Assembly: GCF_947495455.1 (NCBI RefSeq)
Contig: NZ_CANLZC010000035.1
Coordinates: forward strand, 1 to 48,945
Direction of reading: 5' to 3'
Length of the DNA stretch: 48,945 bases
Source of the DNA: an uncultured Shewanella sp.
GTDB lineage: Bacteria; Pseudomonadota; Gammaproteobacteria; Enterobacterales; Shewanellaceae
Position numbers and translations under genes: made by a program
In this document: in pieces, positions 35,180 to 43,559 of the stretch
Position numbering within the stretch: position 1 is the first letter of the stretch
Layout of the letters: every line of letters starts with the position of its first letter
Notes under the pieces: model-generated
What the model was told of the DNA's origin: nothing
The model's input: only the letters and a program-made list of their open reading frames with translations
Databases searched by the model: none

Positions 35180-36778
35180 TCAATAATGGTAAAATTTATC
35201 CAATGTCTTACCACCACCAATAACCAAGTTATGACCACTTGCGTCGAGCACAAAATCCCAGCTAAAACTGCTATCTTGCATGTCAAAAAGATGAGTTAAC
35301 TGCCATTTATTATTTATTTGTTTAAATTGCACCACGACTGGCGTCTTCAATAAAGGTCTATCGAGGTTAATAAATTGACCTTGTGGCACGCTGAAATACA
35401 ATGAAAGGCCATCTTGAGCTAACGACATTTTTGTAAATACTTTAAAACTTTTTGCGAACTGATAGTTCAATTGCCAATGTCCATTTATTTCATCATAAAA
35501 ATGTACTTCATCAACTGCAGCCACCGCAAGCCGATGTCCTGTACCATTCAGGCTCAACTGCTCAGCAAAACCTGCCACATGTCCTTCTATCACACCTGTT
35601 TGTTGCCAAGTTCCTTTATTCTCATTTGAGTCAATTGATTGAAAGTCATAAATGATTACTCTTTTATCATGTGGATCACTAATAGCGATTCGACGACCAT
35701 CCTGTGCCAAATCCAAAGACAGCTCAAATAAGGGAACATTACTAAAATCACCCGATAAAGTTTCTTCTAATCGCCACCCTTCATTCACATAACGGTATAC
35801 ATATACTACAGAGCCCAACTGAGCATAAGAAGGATCGATACCCGTCACTAGTAACACTTTGCCATTTTGGCTCAACATCACTTTATGACCAAAATAGGTA
35901 TCATCTAACTCATAAGTGTTTGCTTCACTGATCCCATTATGCAGCACTTGATTAATCTGCCATGTACCATTTTTATAAGAAAAATGTTTAACAACTCCCG
36001 TAGCAGAATGCTTTTGATACTGTAAATCATAAGTTTGATGATCAGGTCGAGAAACGACAAGATTTTGCCCCAAATAATCTAAACTCATGTCAAGATCAAT
36101 ATCACCAGTAAAAGGAAGGCGAGTTTGCAACTGCCAACCAAGAGGATCGCGTTGATATAAATAAACAATATGAATATTATTTTCCGTCGACGCTACATGA
36201 CCAAGATACGATCTCTCGTAAGACTCACCTATCACTGCCATAACTTGCCCATTACCACTCATCGCCAACTTTGTGCCTAATAGTGCCAAATGACTTTCAT
36301 TAGGCAAATAATGCTGCCCTATCGCCTGCGTTAATTCATATTCCGTTAGATGAACATAATTACTGGTATAAGTTTTCCCTGCATTTGTAGCAAGTATAAA
36401 AAATACAGGCTCATCTGTTAATAAAGCCGCTTTCAAAGATACATTCGCCCCTTGCTCAGTCGTTTTCTCCTCCAAAGGTTGACAAAAACTTTCCGTAGCC
36501 AATTGCTCATCATATAAACACACTTGATAATGCACATTGAAGGGTAAATGGCTTTTCCAAAATAATTGAAATTGCTTAGGCCCAATAGCATAAATTTCAT
36601 CCAGAACAATATCACTTTTTTTGAATGAACTAACAGATTGGGGAGTTAATGGTGATTTCTGATGAACAGATGCTGCATAAACATTAATAGACCCGCTTAA
36701 CACAAGTGTAGAAATGATGCTAAAGATCAATGTGATACCTTTGCGTAAAACAAGGCAAAACCTAGACACTCTATACAT
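35180..36778 (-). CDS. Exported FG-GAP-like beta-propeller protein
   Basis: 532 residues. A hydrophobic segment at about 14-35 (ITLIFSIISTLVLSGSINVYA) is a signal peptide with an extended basic start. Residues 55-150 look like an Ig- or fibronectin-like domain. From about 165 there are repeated propeller blades of the pattern G-x-(K/Q)-(L/V)-x-(L/M)-S-x-(N/D)-G-x-x-L-x-V, as in LLGTKLAMSGNGQVMAVIGE, YFGHKVMLSQNGKVLLVTG, LFELSLDLAQDGRRIAISD and FAEQLSLNGTGHRLAVAAV. These resemble the FG-GAP/integrin-type repeats of surface proteins. Function is unknown; envelope or extracellular location is inferred. Confidence 0.75.
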   Translation of the reverse strand: MYRVSRFCLVLRKGITLIFSIISTLVLSGSINVYAASVHQKSPLTPQSVSSFKKSDIVLDEIYAIGPKQFQLFWKSHLPFNVHYQVCLYDEQLATESFCQPLEEKTTEQGANVSLKAALLTDEPVFFILATNAGKTYTSNYVHLTEYELTQAIGQHYLPNESHLALLGTKLAMSGNGQVMAVIGESYERSYLGHVASTENNIHIVYLYQRDPLGWQLQTRLPFTGDIDLDMSLDYLGQNLVVSRPDHQTYDLQYQKHSATGVVKHFSYKNGTWQINQVLHNGISEANTYELDDTYFGHKVMLSQNGKVLLVTGIDPSYAQLGSVVYVYRYVNEGWRLEETLSGDFSNVPLFELSLDLAQDGRRIAISDPHDKRVIIYDFQSIDSNENKGTWQQTGVIEGHVAGFAEQLSLNGTGHRLAVAAVDEVHFYDEINGHWQLNYQFAKSFKVFTKMSLAQDGLSLYFSVPQGQFINLDRPLLKTPVVVQFKQINNKWQLTHLFDMQDSSFSWDFVLDASGHNLVIGGGKTLDKFYHY

Positions 36779-37238
36779 TTGGGACCATCCTTATTTCCAT
36801 AACCATTTAATAACAGGTATTTTCAAGTGACTTATCCCAAAGGCTAGTGTTAATATTAGGCTTTAATTTATTAGATAAAACATAAACTTAATAGCAAATG
36901 AGATGAAGACAATCTATTATATATCTCACAAAAGGCCTATTTGGCTTTGGTCTTAATTTGGTATTAGCTTGGTATTAGTTCCCTATTAATTTATTATCAA
37001 AACGGAACCTAGAACATGAAACTACAGAGCTATAAAATAATGTATCGAGGTAAAAGTTGCTCCAACATTCAATCCATGAAATCGATATTAGTACATAAAC
37101 AATAACAGTAATTATGAATAATACATTTTAACCAGCCAATGAACTCACAACCAAACACTTCCCTAAGGAACATGTTTGGCTGTCATTGGATCTTAACAAT
37201 AGCGCATCAACTGATATCCCTGTGATACTTAGTGATAC
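36779..37238. other. 460-bp region without a gene
   Basis: No credible frame. A short direct repeat TTGGTATTAG occurs twice near 36955-36980. The only clear structure is the nested hairpin at 37136-37189, listed separately. The rest is AT-rich and must contain the promoter of the propeller gene. Confidence 0.5.
37136..37189 (-). terminator. Nested double hairpin downstream of the dCache chemoreceptor
   Basis: CCAATGA (37136-37142) pairs with TCATTGG (37183-37189), and inside it CCAAACA (37151-37157) pairs with TGTTTGG (37173-37179). It lies 50 bases past the chemoreceptor stop. There is no T tract, so it is either a weak terminator or a structured 3' end. Confidence 0.4.
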
Positions 37239-39209
37239 TTATTCTGTTTTAAAATTAGACACGCGCAGCGTCAGAGTCTCACCGAGTTTGGCCTGCTCTG
37301 TGGCATTTATTTCAACTTCTTTAGACAATCTTGACATCATAGAAGCCGCATCACTAATAGAGACAATGTTACTACTGATATCTTCGGTCACTAAATGTTG
37401 CTCTTCTGCGGCACTGGCTATTTGTGTGGCCATATCACGAATTTTCTCAACAGAAATTTCGATATTATCAAACACTATGCTGACTTGCTCAGATAAATCA
37501 AGCGCTTGATTAGACTGCATTAAATTAACATCCATGTTTTTTGATACTAACTTTGTTCGCTCTGTTAACATGCCAAGAATATGGTTAATTTCACCTGTTG
37601 AGTCTTGGGTGCGTTTTGCAAGGTTTCTCACCTCATCGGCAACAACAGCAAATCCCCGCCCCTGATCACCAGCACGTGCAGCCTCAATTGCCGCATTTAA
37701 TGCTAACAAGTTCGTCTGTTCTGCAATCCCCTGAATAGTAAGTAAAATATTATTAATATTTTCAGTTTCCTGCTCCAACTCTTGGATCACTTGATTAGAT
37801 TTTTGAATACTCACACCGAGCTCTTGCACGCTATTAATACTGGTTTTAATGACATCCTTACCATTTTGAGACGCTTTTAGTCCTTCTTGAGACACATCGG
37901 CAGTATCTGCACAGTTTTTCGCCACTTCATTAGCAGTCGCCGCCATTTGAGTCACGGCCGTCACCACTTGCTCAATGGCGATCAGCTGCTCTTTAGAAGA
38001 CACTGCAACTTGAATAGCGCTATCATTAGCACCTTCGGACACACGATGAATATTACCGGCATGATTTTTAATTTCTTGGATCATGTCCTGTGTAGTGGAG
38101 ATAAATTGATTAAACCAATTAGCTAATTCACCGGTTTCATCTTTACTCTTAATATTTAAGCGGGCGGTTAAATCCCCTTCACCTTCCGCTAACGTTTTCA
38201 GCTCTATTTTCACTTCATTGATAGGATCAACAATATGCTTGGCAAAAATCACTGCCAAGAAAACCAATAAAGCAACCAACACACCACTGACAATCACAGT
38301 CATCCAAATGAGCTGCTTTGCAGAAGCAAATATTTCATCACTTTGCTTAAAGCCAATAATTTTCCAACCTAATTTGGACGAGTTAACAATATTGGCCATA
38401 TAGTGCGTACCATTGATATCCAAATCAACGACACCTGACTCTGTCTGTGCAATCCTTTGAAAATAAGGATCCTCAAGCGTCTTTAGTGCTTTAAAATTAT
38501 TATCAGGATTATTGGCATCAATCAAAATATTGCCATTGCCTTCAACAATCATCAAAAAACCAGTATCACCAAATTTAATTTTTTGAGCCATTTCAGTCAG
38601 GGCTTTGACCGAGACATCAATAGCCACCACGCCTTCAAATTCATTTTTTTCATTTTTAAATGATTTTAAGACAGAAACATACACAGCATCATCGGGTTCC
38701 CAATAATAACCATCGATACGTTGAACTTGATCCTTACCCTTTTCACCTAACGCAAACCAAGGCTCATTACGAGGATCCCAATTTGCATAGTCTGCTGTAC
38801 CTGGCCACTCCAAATATTGTCCATCCTTATTCCCCATATAGACAAAACCTAAAGTCGGATTATTTTGACCAACAGCACTGAATAACTCGAAAATTTCTTG
38901 CTCTCGACCGCCATTTGCTTTCGCCACTTGAGACGGTTTTCGTGATTCATTGAAATAAGTACTGATCTCCCCCTTATTCGTGGCCCGCACGATATCACTA
39001 TCAGCTAAAAAAGACACATTGTAACTGAGCACATCAAAAAAATGACTAAATGACTGTTCGATAATGGCAATATCCACACTACTGGTCTGAATAAAGCTCG
39101 TTTTAGCATGTTGGATAACATTCTGCGATGTAATAACAGAAACAATTAACACAGGTAATAGTGCAATCGTTAAAAAGACAAATATAAGTTTACTACGGAT
39201 CGTTAGCAT
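37239..39209 (-). CDS. Methyl-accepting chemotaxis protein with dCache ligand domain
   Basis: 656 residues. TM1 at about 8-28 and TM2 at about 300-325 bracket a large periplasmic dCache_1 sensor. It contains a DPRNEPWFALGEKG segment and YYWEPDDAVYVSVLKSF, resembling the ligand pocket of double-Cache receptors, some of which bind amino acids. A HAMP domain (AKHIVDPINEVKIELKTLAEGEGDLTARL, in part) follows, then a signalling domain with tip [20 protein letters not shown]. It senses an external small molecule and controls CheA. The ligand is not predictable with confidence. It is single, with no adjacent che gene. Confidence 0.92.
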   Translation of the reverse strand: MLTIRSKLIFVFLTIALLPVLIVSVITSQNVIQHAKTSFIQTSSVDIAIIEQSFSHFFDVLSYNVSFLADSDIVRATNKGEISTYFNESRKPSQVAKANGGREQEIFELFSAVGQNNPTLGFVYMGNKDGQYLEWPGTADYANWDPRNEPWFALGEKGKDQVQRIDGYYWEPDDAVYVSVLKSFKNEKNEFEGVVAIDVSVKALTEMAQKIKFGDTGFLMIVEGNGNILIDANNPDNNFKALKTLEDPYFQRIAQTESGVVDLDINGTHYMANIVNSSKLGWKIIGFKQSDEIFASAKQLIWMTVIVSGVLVALLVFLAVIFAKHIVDPINEVKIELKTLAEGEGDLTARLNIKSKDETGELANWFNQFISTTQDMIQEIKNHAGNIHRVSEGANDSAIQVAVSSKEQLIAIEQVVTAVTQMAATANEVAKNCADTADVSQEGLKASQNGKDVIKTSINSVQELGVSIQKSNQVIQELEQETENINNILLTIQGIAEQTNLLALNAAIEAARAGDQGRGFAVVADEVRNLAKRTQDSTGEINHILGMLTERTKLVSKNMDVNLMQSNQALDLSEQVSIVFDNIEISVEKIRDMATQIASAAEEQHLVTEDISSNIVSISDAASMMSRLSKEVEINATEQAKLGETLTLRVSNFKTE

Positions 39210-39391
39210 TCAGCTCTCCTGCAATTGCTACGTAAATCATCCGCTTAACTTTAACATATACTTATACTGTAAAACCTAATATTTTAACTTTAAATACAAA
39301 ATAGTCACAAGAATTTTCAAAGGCAGCAAACAATATTAGATTTCTATCTATTCTCAAAACTTGAATGAAACAAGTTTGTCACCTCTTTAGC

Positions 39392-40249
39392 TCATTTCGA
39401 ACGGCCCATAAAGGTAAAATAATCGATAAGTTGCTCTAGCTCTTGCTCAGTTAAATGCAAATGGCTTGGCATTTTTGAATAACGAAACGTCTGTGGATCC
39501 CGAATATAGGCTTTAACCATATTACGTGAACGATAGTCCAAAATATTCTGTGGTGCATTAAGATCTGGCCCTATCATACCTCCTTGTTGATCCATAGCAT
39601 GGCATTGGATGCATTCTTTTTTAAATATAGCAAAACCTTTAAACACCTTACTATTCAGACTTATGCCTTGAGGATAAACCTTAGGGTATTGATTTTCAAA
39701 CTGTATCACTTCAATTCCTGTTACCTGCCAAGGCCAAGGAAAGCCCAATTCAGATGTTTGTTTTTCCCCCGTCCATACCAAGAAAAAAGGACCCGGATCG
39801 AGCTTATTTCCGTGACTTAAGATAGTTTGCCATCCTTGATCGACATCTAAATCTTTATAAACAAGATACCCTCCAGTCTGTTTAAAAATATCCCCGCTAG
39901 ATATCGTTTTATATCCGTCAGCAGCAATAAAACTAATATCATTACTGGAATTATTTTGCCATTGTTGCCCATATACCCAGTTCAGTATATCTTGAATACG
40001 AAAGCCTTCATAATGCTTAACAGTCATTTTGTTTTCAGCATAATAGGGACTTGTGACTTCAATAGAGTGGCTGTTTAAGTTTTTCTGAAGTGTCGATAAT
40101 AGAACGCTATCCACTGACTGATCATCAACTGAAAAAATTAAACTATCGGCCCCATTAGCCCAACTAAACCGACTCAAACATAACAATAAAAAAAAACCTT
40201 CCAGCCATAAAGTGGACTTAAATAGCATTTTCCCTTGGTTCTGATACAT
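39392..40249 (-). CDS. Exported cytochrome c fused to a sulfite-oxidase-like (molybdopterin-binding-like) domain
   Basis: 285 residues from ATG 40249, preferred because AGGGG lies six bases upstream; another ATG at 40255 directly abuts that site. After a signal peptide (hydrophobic LEGFFLLLCLSRFSWA), residues about 35-190 resemble the small sulfite-oxidase/YuiH-like fold (FRIQDILNWVYG, PGPFFLVWTGEK, WPWQVTGIEVIQFE), but I see no cysteine to ligate molybdenum. Then comes a mono-haem cytochrome c domain with CIQCH near residue 214 and a likely axial Met in YSKMPSHL. It should sit in the periplasm and carry electrons; the partner is unknown. Confidence 0.75.
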   Translation of the reverse strand: MYQNQGKMLFKSTLWLEGFFLLLCLSRFSWANGADSLIFSVDDQSVDSVLLSTLQKNLNSHSIEVTSPYYAENKMTVKHYEGFRIQDILNWVYGQQWQNNSSNDISFIAADGYKTISSGDIFKQTGGYLVYKDLDVDQGWQTILSHGNKLDPGPFFLVWTGEKQTSELGFPWPWQVTGIEVIQFENQYPKVYPQGISLNSKVFKGFAIFKKECIQCHAMDQQGGMIGPDLNAPQNILDYRSRNMVKAYIRDPQTFRYSKMPSHLHLTEQELEQLIDYFTFMGRSK

Positions 40250-40436
40250 GCTCATCCCCTAACAATATCCAAAATGACTGAAAATACCGATTTTCAATCA
40301 CCTGAATGTCATGACACTTAATAGCTTTCTTTGACACAAATGCTATCTTGGTTAGTATTACCCAAAATCAATAAAGCGCTAGCGATCTGGCACTGACTTA
40401 AAGAAAAGCTAATGACAAACAAAGCTTAGCCTTCAT

Positions 40437-40467
40437 AAAAAAGGTGGCCAAATACTTTGGCCACCTT
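40437..40467 (-). terminator. Intrinsic terminator of the CZB chemoreceptor gene
   Basis: On the minus strand AAGGTGGCCAAA and TTTGGCCACCTT form a perfect 12-bp stem with a 3-base loop, followed by TTTTAT. It lies 15 bases past the stop. Confidence 0.92.
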
Positions 40468-40482
40468 AACAAATATCCTGAA

Positions 40483-41583
40483 TTACACTTCAATATCCAT
40501 CGCGCTACCCAGCGCCGATAAATGGCTCAATATCTCGGCACTGGCTTTTTCCATTAAATCTAAATATTGAACCGCTTTGGCTTCATCACCTTGCTCAAGG
40601 GCATCCAAGGCTGAAATACCGTTTTGATGCAAGGCCACATGGGGCTTTTCTAATGCTCTGAAATAAGGCAAAGACGAATATTTCTCAGCACCTTCCCCTT
40701 GATAATACCACTTTCCTAAACGGCACATAGTATGATCGGCAAAATCACTCATGGTTTTATTCGACATGCCTAGCATGACTTTATACACTTCAAGCTTCCA
40801 AACAATATGATCCATTTTCACAGTCTGAATAAAACTTTTTGCCGTCGTATTACTGATCACTGCGTACATTTGCTGAGAAACAGAAACCACTTCTTTCGTT
40901 GTACTTTGGATCGACTCAGAATTTTCTCTCACATTTAAGCTATTTGTACCAACATCACCAATACCTTCTACAACACTGTCCATCCCTTGATTAATTTGAG
41001 TAATAAGAGAAGCAATTTCATTGGTTGCATCCGCTGAACGTTTTGCCAGCGCACGAACCTCATCAGCCACCACAGCAAAACCTCGCCCTTGCTCACCAGC
41101 ACGAGCCGCTTCAATCGCAGCATTTAGCGCGAGCAAATTTGTCTGCTCAGTGATCCCTTGAATTAAATTAATAAAGCCATTAATACCTTCCGTTACACTC
41201 TTTAAATCGGCAATGGAACCAGAGACTTTATCGGTATCAGTATTGATTATTGAAGTCGCATCGACAGTCGTATGTAGCAGCTCAATGATATTATCAAATA
41301 ATGAGATAGACCCCTTAAAATCATCGCGTTTGAGCACCAAAGAATTTGCTGAATCAGCAATTTCCTCTCGAACCCCGATAATCATTTCAGCAGAGTTCAA
41401 CCACAATTCATTGAGACCTTGTTGATGGGTTAACGCTTGCTTGCCTTCTGATACCTTTTGGGCCAACTCGTCACTATTATTCGTTTTACTGGCCAATTCT
41501 TGTTTTAAAAAGGCAATCTCTTTAACTTGCTCTCTATTGATACGCTCAAGCTCTGCAATTTTTTTTGTACTTCGAAAAAACAT
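40483..41583 (-). CDS. Soluble chemoreceptor with C-terminal zinc-binding CZB domain
   Basis: 366 residues with no membrane segment. Residues 5-60 are a coiled coil ([21 protein letters not shown]). A shortened signalling domain with the tip [20 protein letters not shown] follows. The last 115 residues are a CZB domain, with the family pattern ([20 protein letters not shown]) supplying the three His and one Cys that bind zinc. TlpD-type receptors of this build sense zinc or oxidants such as hypochlorite in the cytoplasm. It is single, with a strong terminator. Confidence 0.9.
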   Translation of the reverse strand: MFFRSTKKIAELERINREQVKEIAFLKQELASKTNNSDELAQKVSEGKQALTHQQGLNELWLNSAEMIIGVREEIADSANSLVLKRDDFKGSISLFDNIIELLHTTVDATSIINTDTDKVSGSIADLKSVTEGINGFINLIQGITEQTNLLALNAAIEAARAGEQGRGFAVVADEVRALAKRSADATNEIASLITQINQGMDSVVEGIGDVGTNSLNVRENSESIQSTTKEVVSVSQQMYAVISNTTAKSFIQTVKMDHIVWKLEVYKVMLGMSNKTMSDFADHTMCRLGKWYYQGEGAEKYSSLPYFRALEKPHVALHQNGISALDALEQGDEAKAVQYLDLMEKASAEILSHLSALGSAMDIEV

Positions 41584-41658
41584 TTCAATATTATCTCTAT
41601 AGGATTTAAGCTATTCACTCACTAAGCTCAACAAATACACTGCAACACATAATACAAT

Positions 41659-41675
41659 CAAACACTCAGTGTTTG
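41659..41675. promoter_or_regulatory. 17-bp palindrome upstream of the CZB chemoreceptor gene
   Basis: CAAACACT-C-AGTGTTTG is a perfect dyad, 76 bp before the start codon on the minus strand. It could be an operator; the binding protein is unknown. Confidence 0.35.
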
Positions 41676-41896
41676 GCACAACTCCAGTGGTTATGAAAGG
41701 TAAAAGCCCTAAAACTCAACGAGCCTTCCTTTGTTATTATCAGTTGAAAAAAATGTTGAAAATCAAAATAATCTAGTTATATCAACATTCTATATTTTTA
41801 TTCCATATAATCCCTTAAATACTCATTTTTATAGCCTAAAAAAGTTAGTCTGTCAGGCTATCATATTTTTATAACTAATTAATTAATAGGTGAAAT

Positions 41897-41991
41897 ATGA
41901 ATCATCATTGCTTAGAATGAGCATGACACCAACCACAGACAGCCACGACTTGAAAGAATGCCATCAGGCTGTACTTGAGTCATGCTATTAG
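41897..41991 (+). other. Two tiny overlapping frames, possible leader peptides
   Basis: ATG 41897 follows GGTGA at good spacing and encodes MNHHCLE before TGA at 41918-41920. An ATG at 41917 overlaps this stop (ATGA) and opens a 24-codon frame ending at 41991 (MSMTPTTDSHDLKECHQAVL, then ESCY). The tidy overlap is suggestive, but the frames are too short to judge and could be chance. Confidence 0.2.
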
Positions 41992-42606
41992 AAGTATAAG
42001 CGACCAAAAAAAACCAGAACTCGAACAAAAAATTATCAAATTTAACAAAAAAAACCATAACAATCCTTTGTCACGAGCCATTCAGGCTCTAGATCATTAT
42101 TATGTAAGATATTTTTTCACAAAAAATAAAAATAATTAAGATAAAAATACTGATATTGAAATCAAAGTCACATAAATATCCACTTAACTTTAGTTGACTA
42201 TAGAGAAAGCCATTCTTTAACCGTTACCCCCCTAAACTTCAAGCGATATAGCTAAATCAATACCGCCCTCACCACAAGACTATTTCGCAGACTCTGACTC
42301 ACAACCCCTCAATCCAATCATAACTAAGCCATAACTAAGCCATAGCAGCGCTTTTGAAACACATTCTCCATTAAGGTTAAAAACCTGTCACTGACACATC
42401 TAATTGGGCTAAATTTAACACTCACTCTTGTTAAAAAGAGTCGATATTTACGACTTAAAAAACTTCTAGTCCCAGATCATTGTATTGCACCCTGACCTAT
42501 TGTACTCTTCGCACCATAAATAAAATAAATAATAACTTAAACGTGGACTTAATACTTTTGTCTGTTTTTTTTACCCATATAAAATCACAGTGTCCCAATA
42601 GATTAT

Positions 42607-42624
42607 TCACTCTAATTAGAGTGA
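42607..42624. promoter_or_regulatory. 18-bp perfect palindrome upstream of pfaR
   Basis: TCACTCTAATTAGAGTGA is completely symmetric and lies 54 bp before the pfaR ATG, where an operator or activator site would be expected. It might be a site for PfaR itself or for a fatty-acid regulator; it does not match the known FadR or FabR sites well enough to assign. Confidence 0.5.
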
Positions 42625-42677
42625 TAAACATTCGATAGCGGCAAAACACAAACAATCAAAAATAAATAGCACATGTA

Positions 42678-43559
42678 ATGGATAATAAACAGGCCGCAAT
42701 GAAAGCTAAGCACCCCAATGCCACAACGACACCTGAAATGAGAACCTTCATTCAAGAGTCAACATTAAGCGTAAAACAGCTAGCCAAAGTACTTAACATC
42801 AGTGAAGCCACAGTGCGCAAATGGCGTAAAAGAGATTCGATTAATGATGGCTCAACAACTCCTCATCATCTCAATACCACACTCACTCCACTACAAGAAT
42901 TTGTCGTTGTGGGGCTACGCACACAACTAAAAATACCGCTGGACAAGCTATTAAAAGCCACTCAAACCTTTATTAATCCATATGTGTCCCGTTCAGGTCT
43001 CGCTCGATGTCTTAAACGCCATGGTGTCTCTCAATTAAAAACGGTTTCTCAAAGTGCATTACGTGAAAACTATTGCAATCAATTACCACTAATGAAAGAC
43101 AGTCATTTAATGACCTACACACTCAATTCGAAAACATTGGCACAAACCTTAGGTTTGCCAAGTGCTAATGGTCGCGATGTCGTTCAAGTGGTGTCTATTG
43201 TTATTCCAGCTCAATTGGGGCATTTACCGCATCCAGCCGAAGATGATGAATGTGCAGCACCTTTCGAACAAACTATTGATACCAGTCAACCTAGCTGTGT
43301 TTTTGTCGGTACCGATCCCACAAGCAACTGGCTATATCTCGATATTTATCAAGGCTGCCACAAACAAGCAGCTAAACGCTACATGACTTATGTGCTTAAA
43401 TCAGGGCCCTTTCATTTACGTCGATTATTATCCCGTAATTATCGTATTTTCTTGAAGCAATTCCCCGATATGGCCAACACTCGCCAAAGCCCACTGTCTC
43501 ACACAACGAATTCTAACATCGACGCAGACAGCTCTGCGATCACTGGAGACTCAATATGA
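42678..43559 (+). CDS. pfaR: PfaR, regulator of polyunsaturated fatty acid synthesis
   Basis: 293 residues. An N-terminal helix-turn-helix of transposase type (LSVKQLAKVLNISEATVRKW, residues about 30-50) leads into a second DNA-binding-like region (PYVSRSGLARCLKRHGVSQL, about 105-125). The middle and end (VVQVVSIVIPAQLG, CVFVGTDPTSNWLYLDIYQG) recall the start of an integrase core, so the protein appears derived from an IS481-like transposase. PfaR is the known activator gene beside pfa clusters in Shewanella. Its stop TGA overlaps the pfaA ATG by four bases, so the two are translationally coupled. Confidence 0.88.
   Translation: MDNKQAAMKAKHPNATTTPEMRTFIQESTLSVKQLAKVLNISEATVRKWRKRDSINDGSTTPHHLNTTLTPLQEFVVVGLRTQLKIPLDKLLKATQTFINPYVSRSGLARCLKRHGVSQLKTVSQSALRENYCNQLPLMKDSHLMTYTLNSKTLAQTLGLPSANGRDVVQVVSIVIPAQLGHLPHPAEDDECAAPFEQTIDTSQPSCVFVGTDPTSNWLYLDIYQGCHKQAAKRYMTYVLKSGPFHLRRLLSRNYRIFLKQFPDMANTRQSPLSHTTNSNIDADSSAITGDSI

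Larger units (their letters stand above)
41584..42677. other. 1.1-kb spacer between the CZB receptor and pfaR
   Basis: Mostly AT-rich and without a substantial gene. It contains two palindromes (41659-41675 and 42607-42624), a possible pair of tiny coupled frames (41897-41991), a weak AGCCT/AGGCT hairpin near 41832-41860 and a duplicated ATAACTAAGCC near 42319-42340. No recognisable regulatory RNA or tRNA was found. The pfaR promoter should lie in the last 150 bp. Confidence 0.5.
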
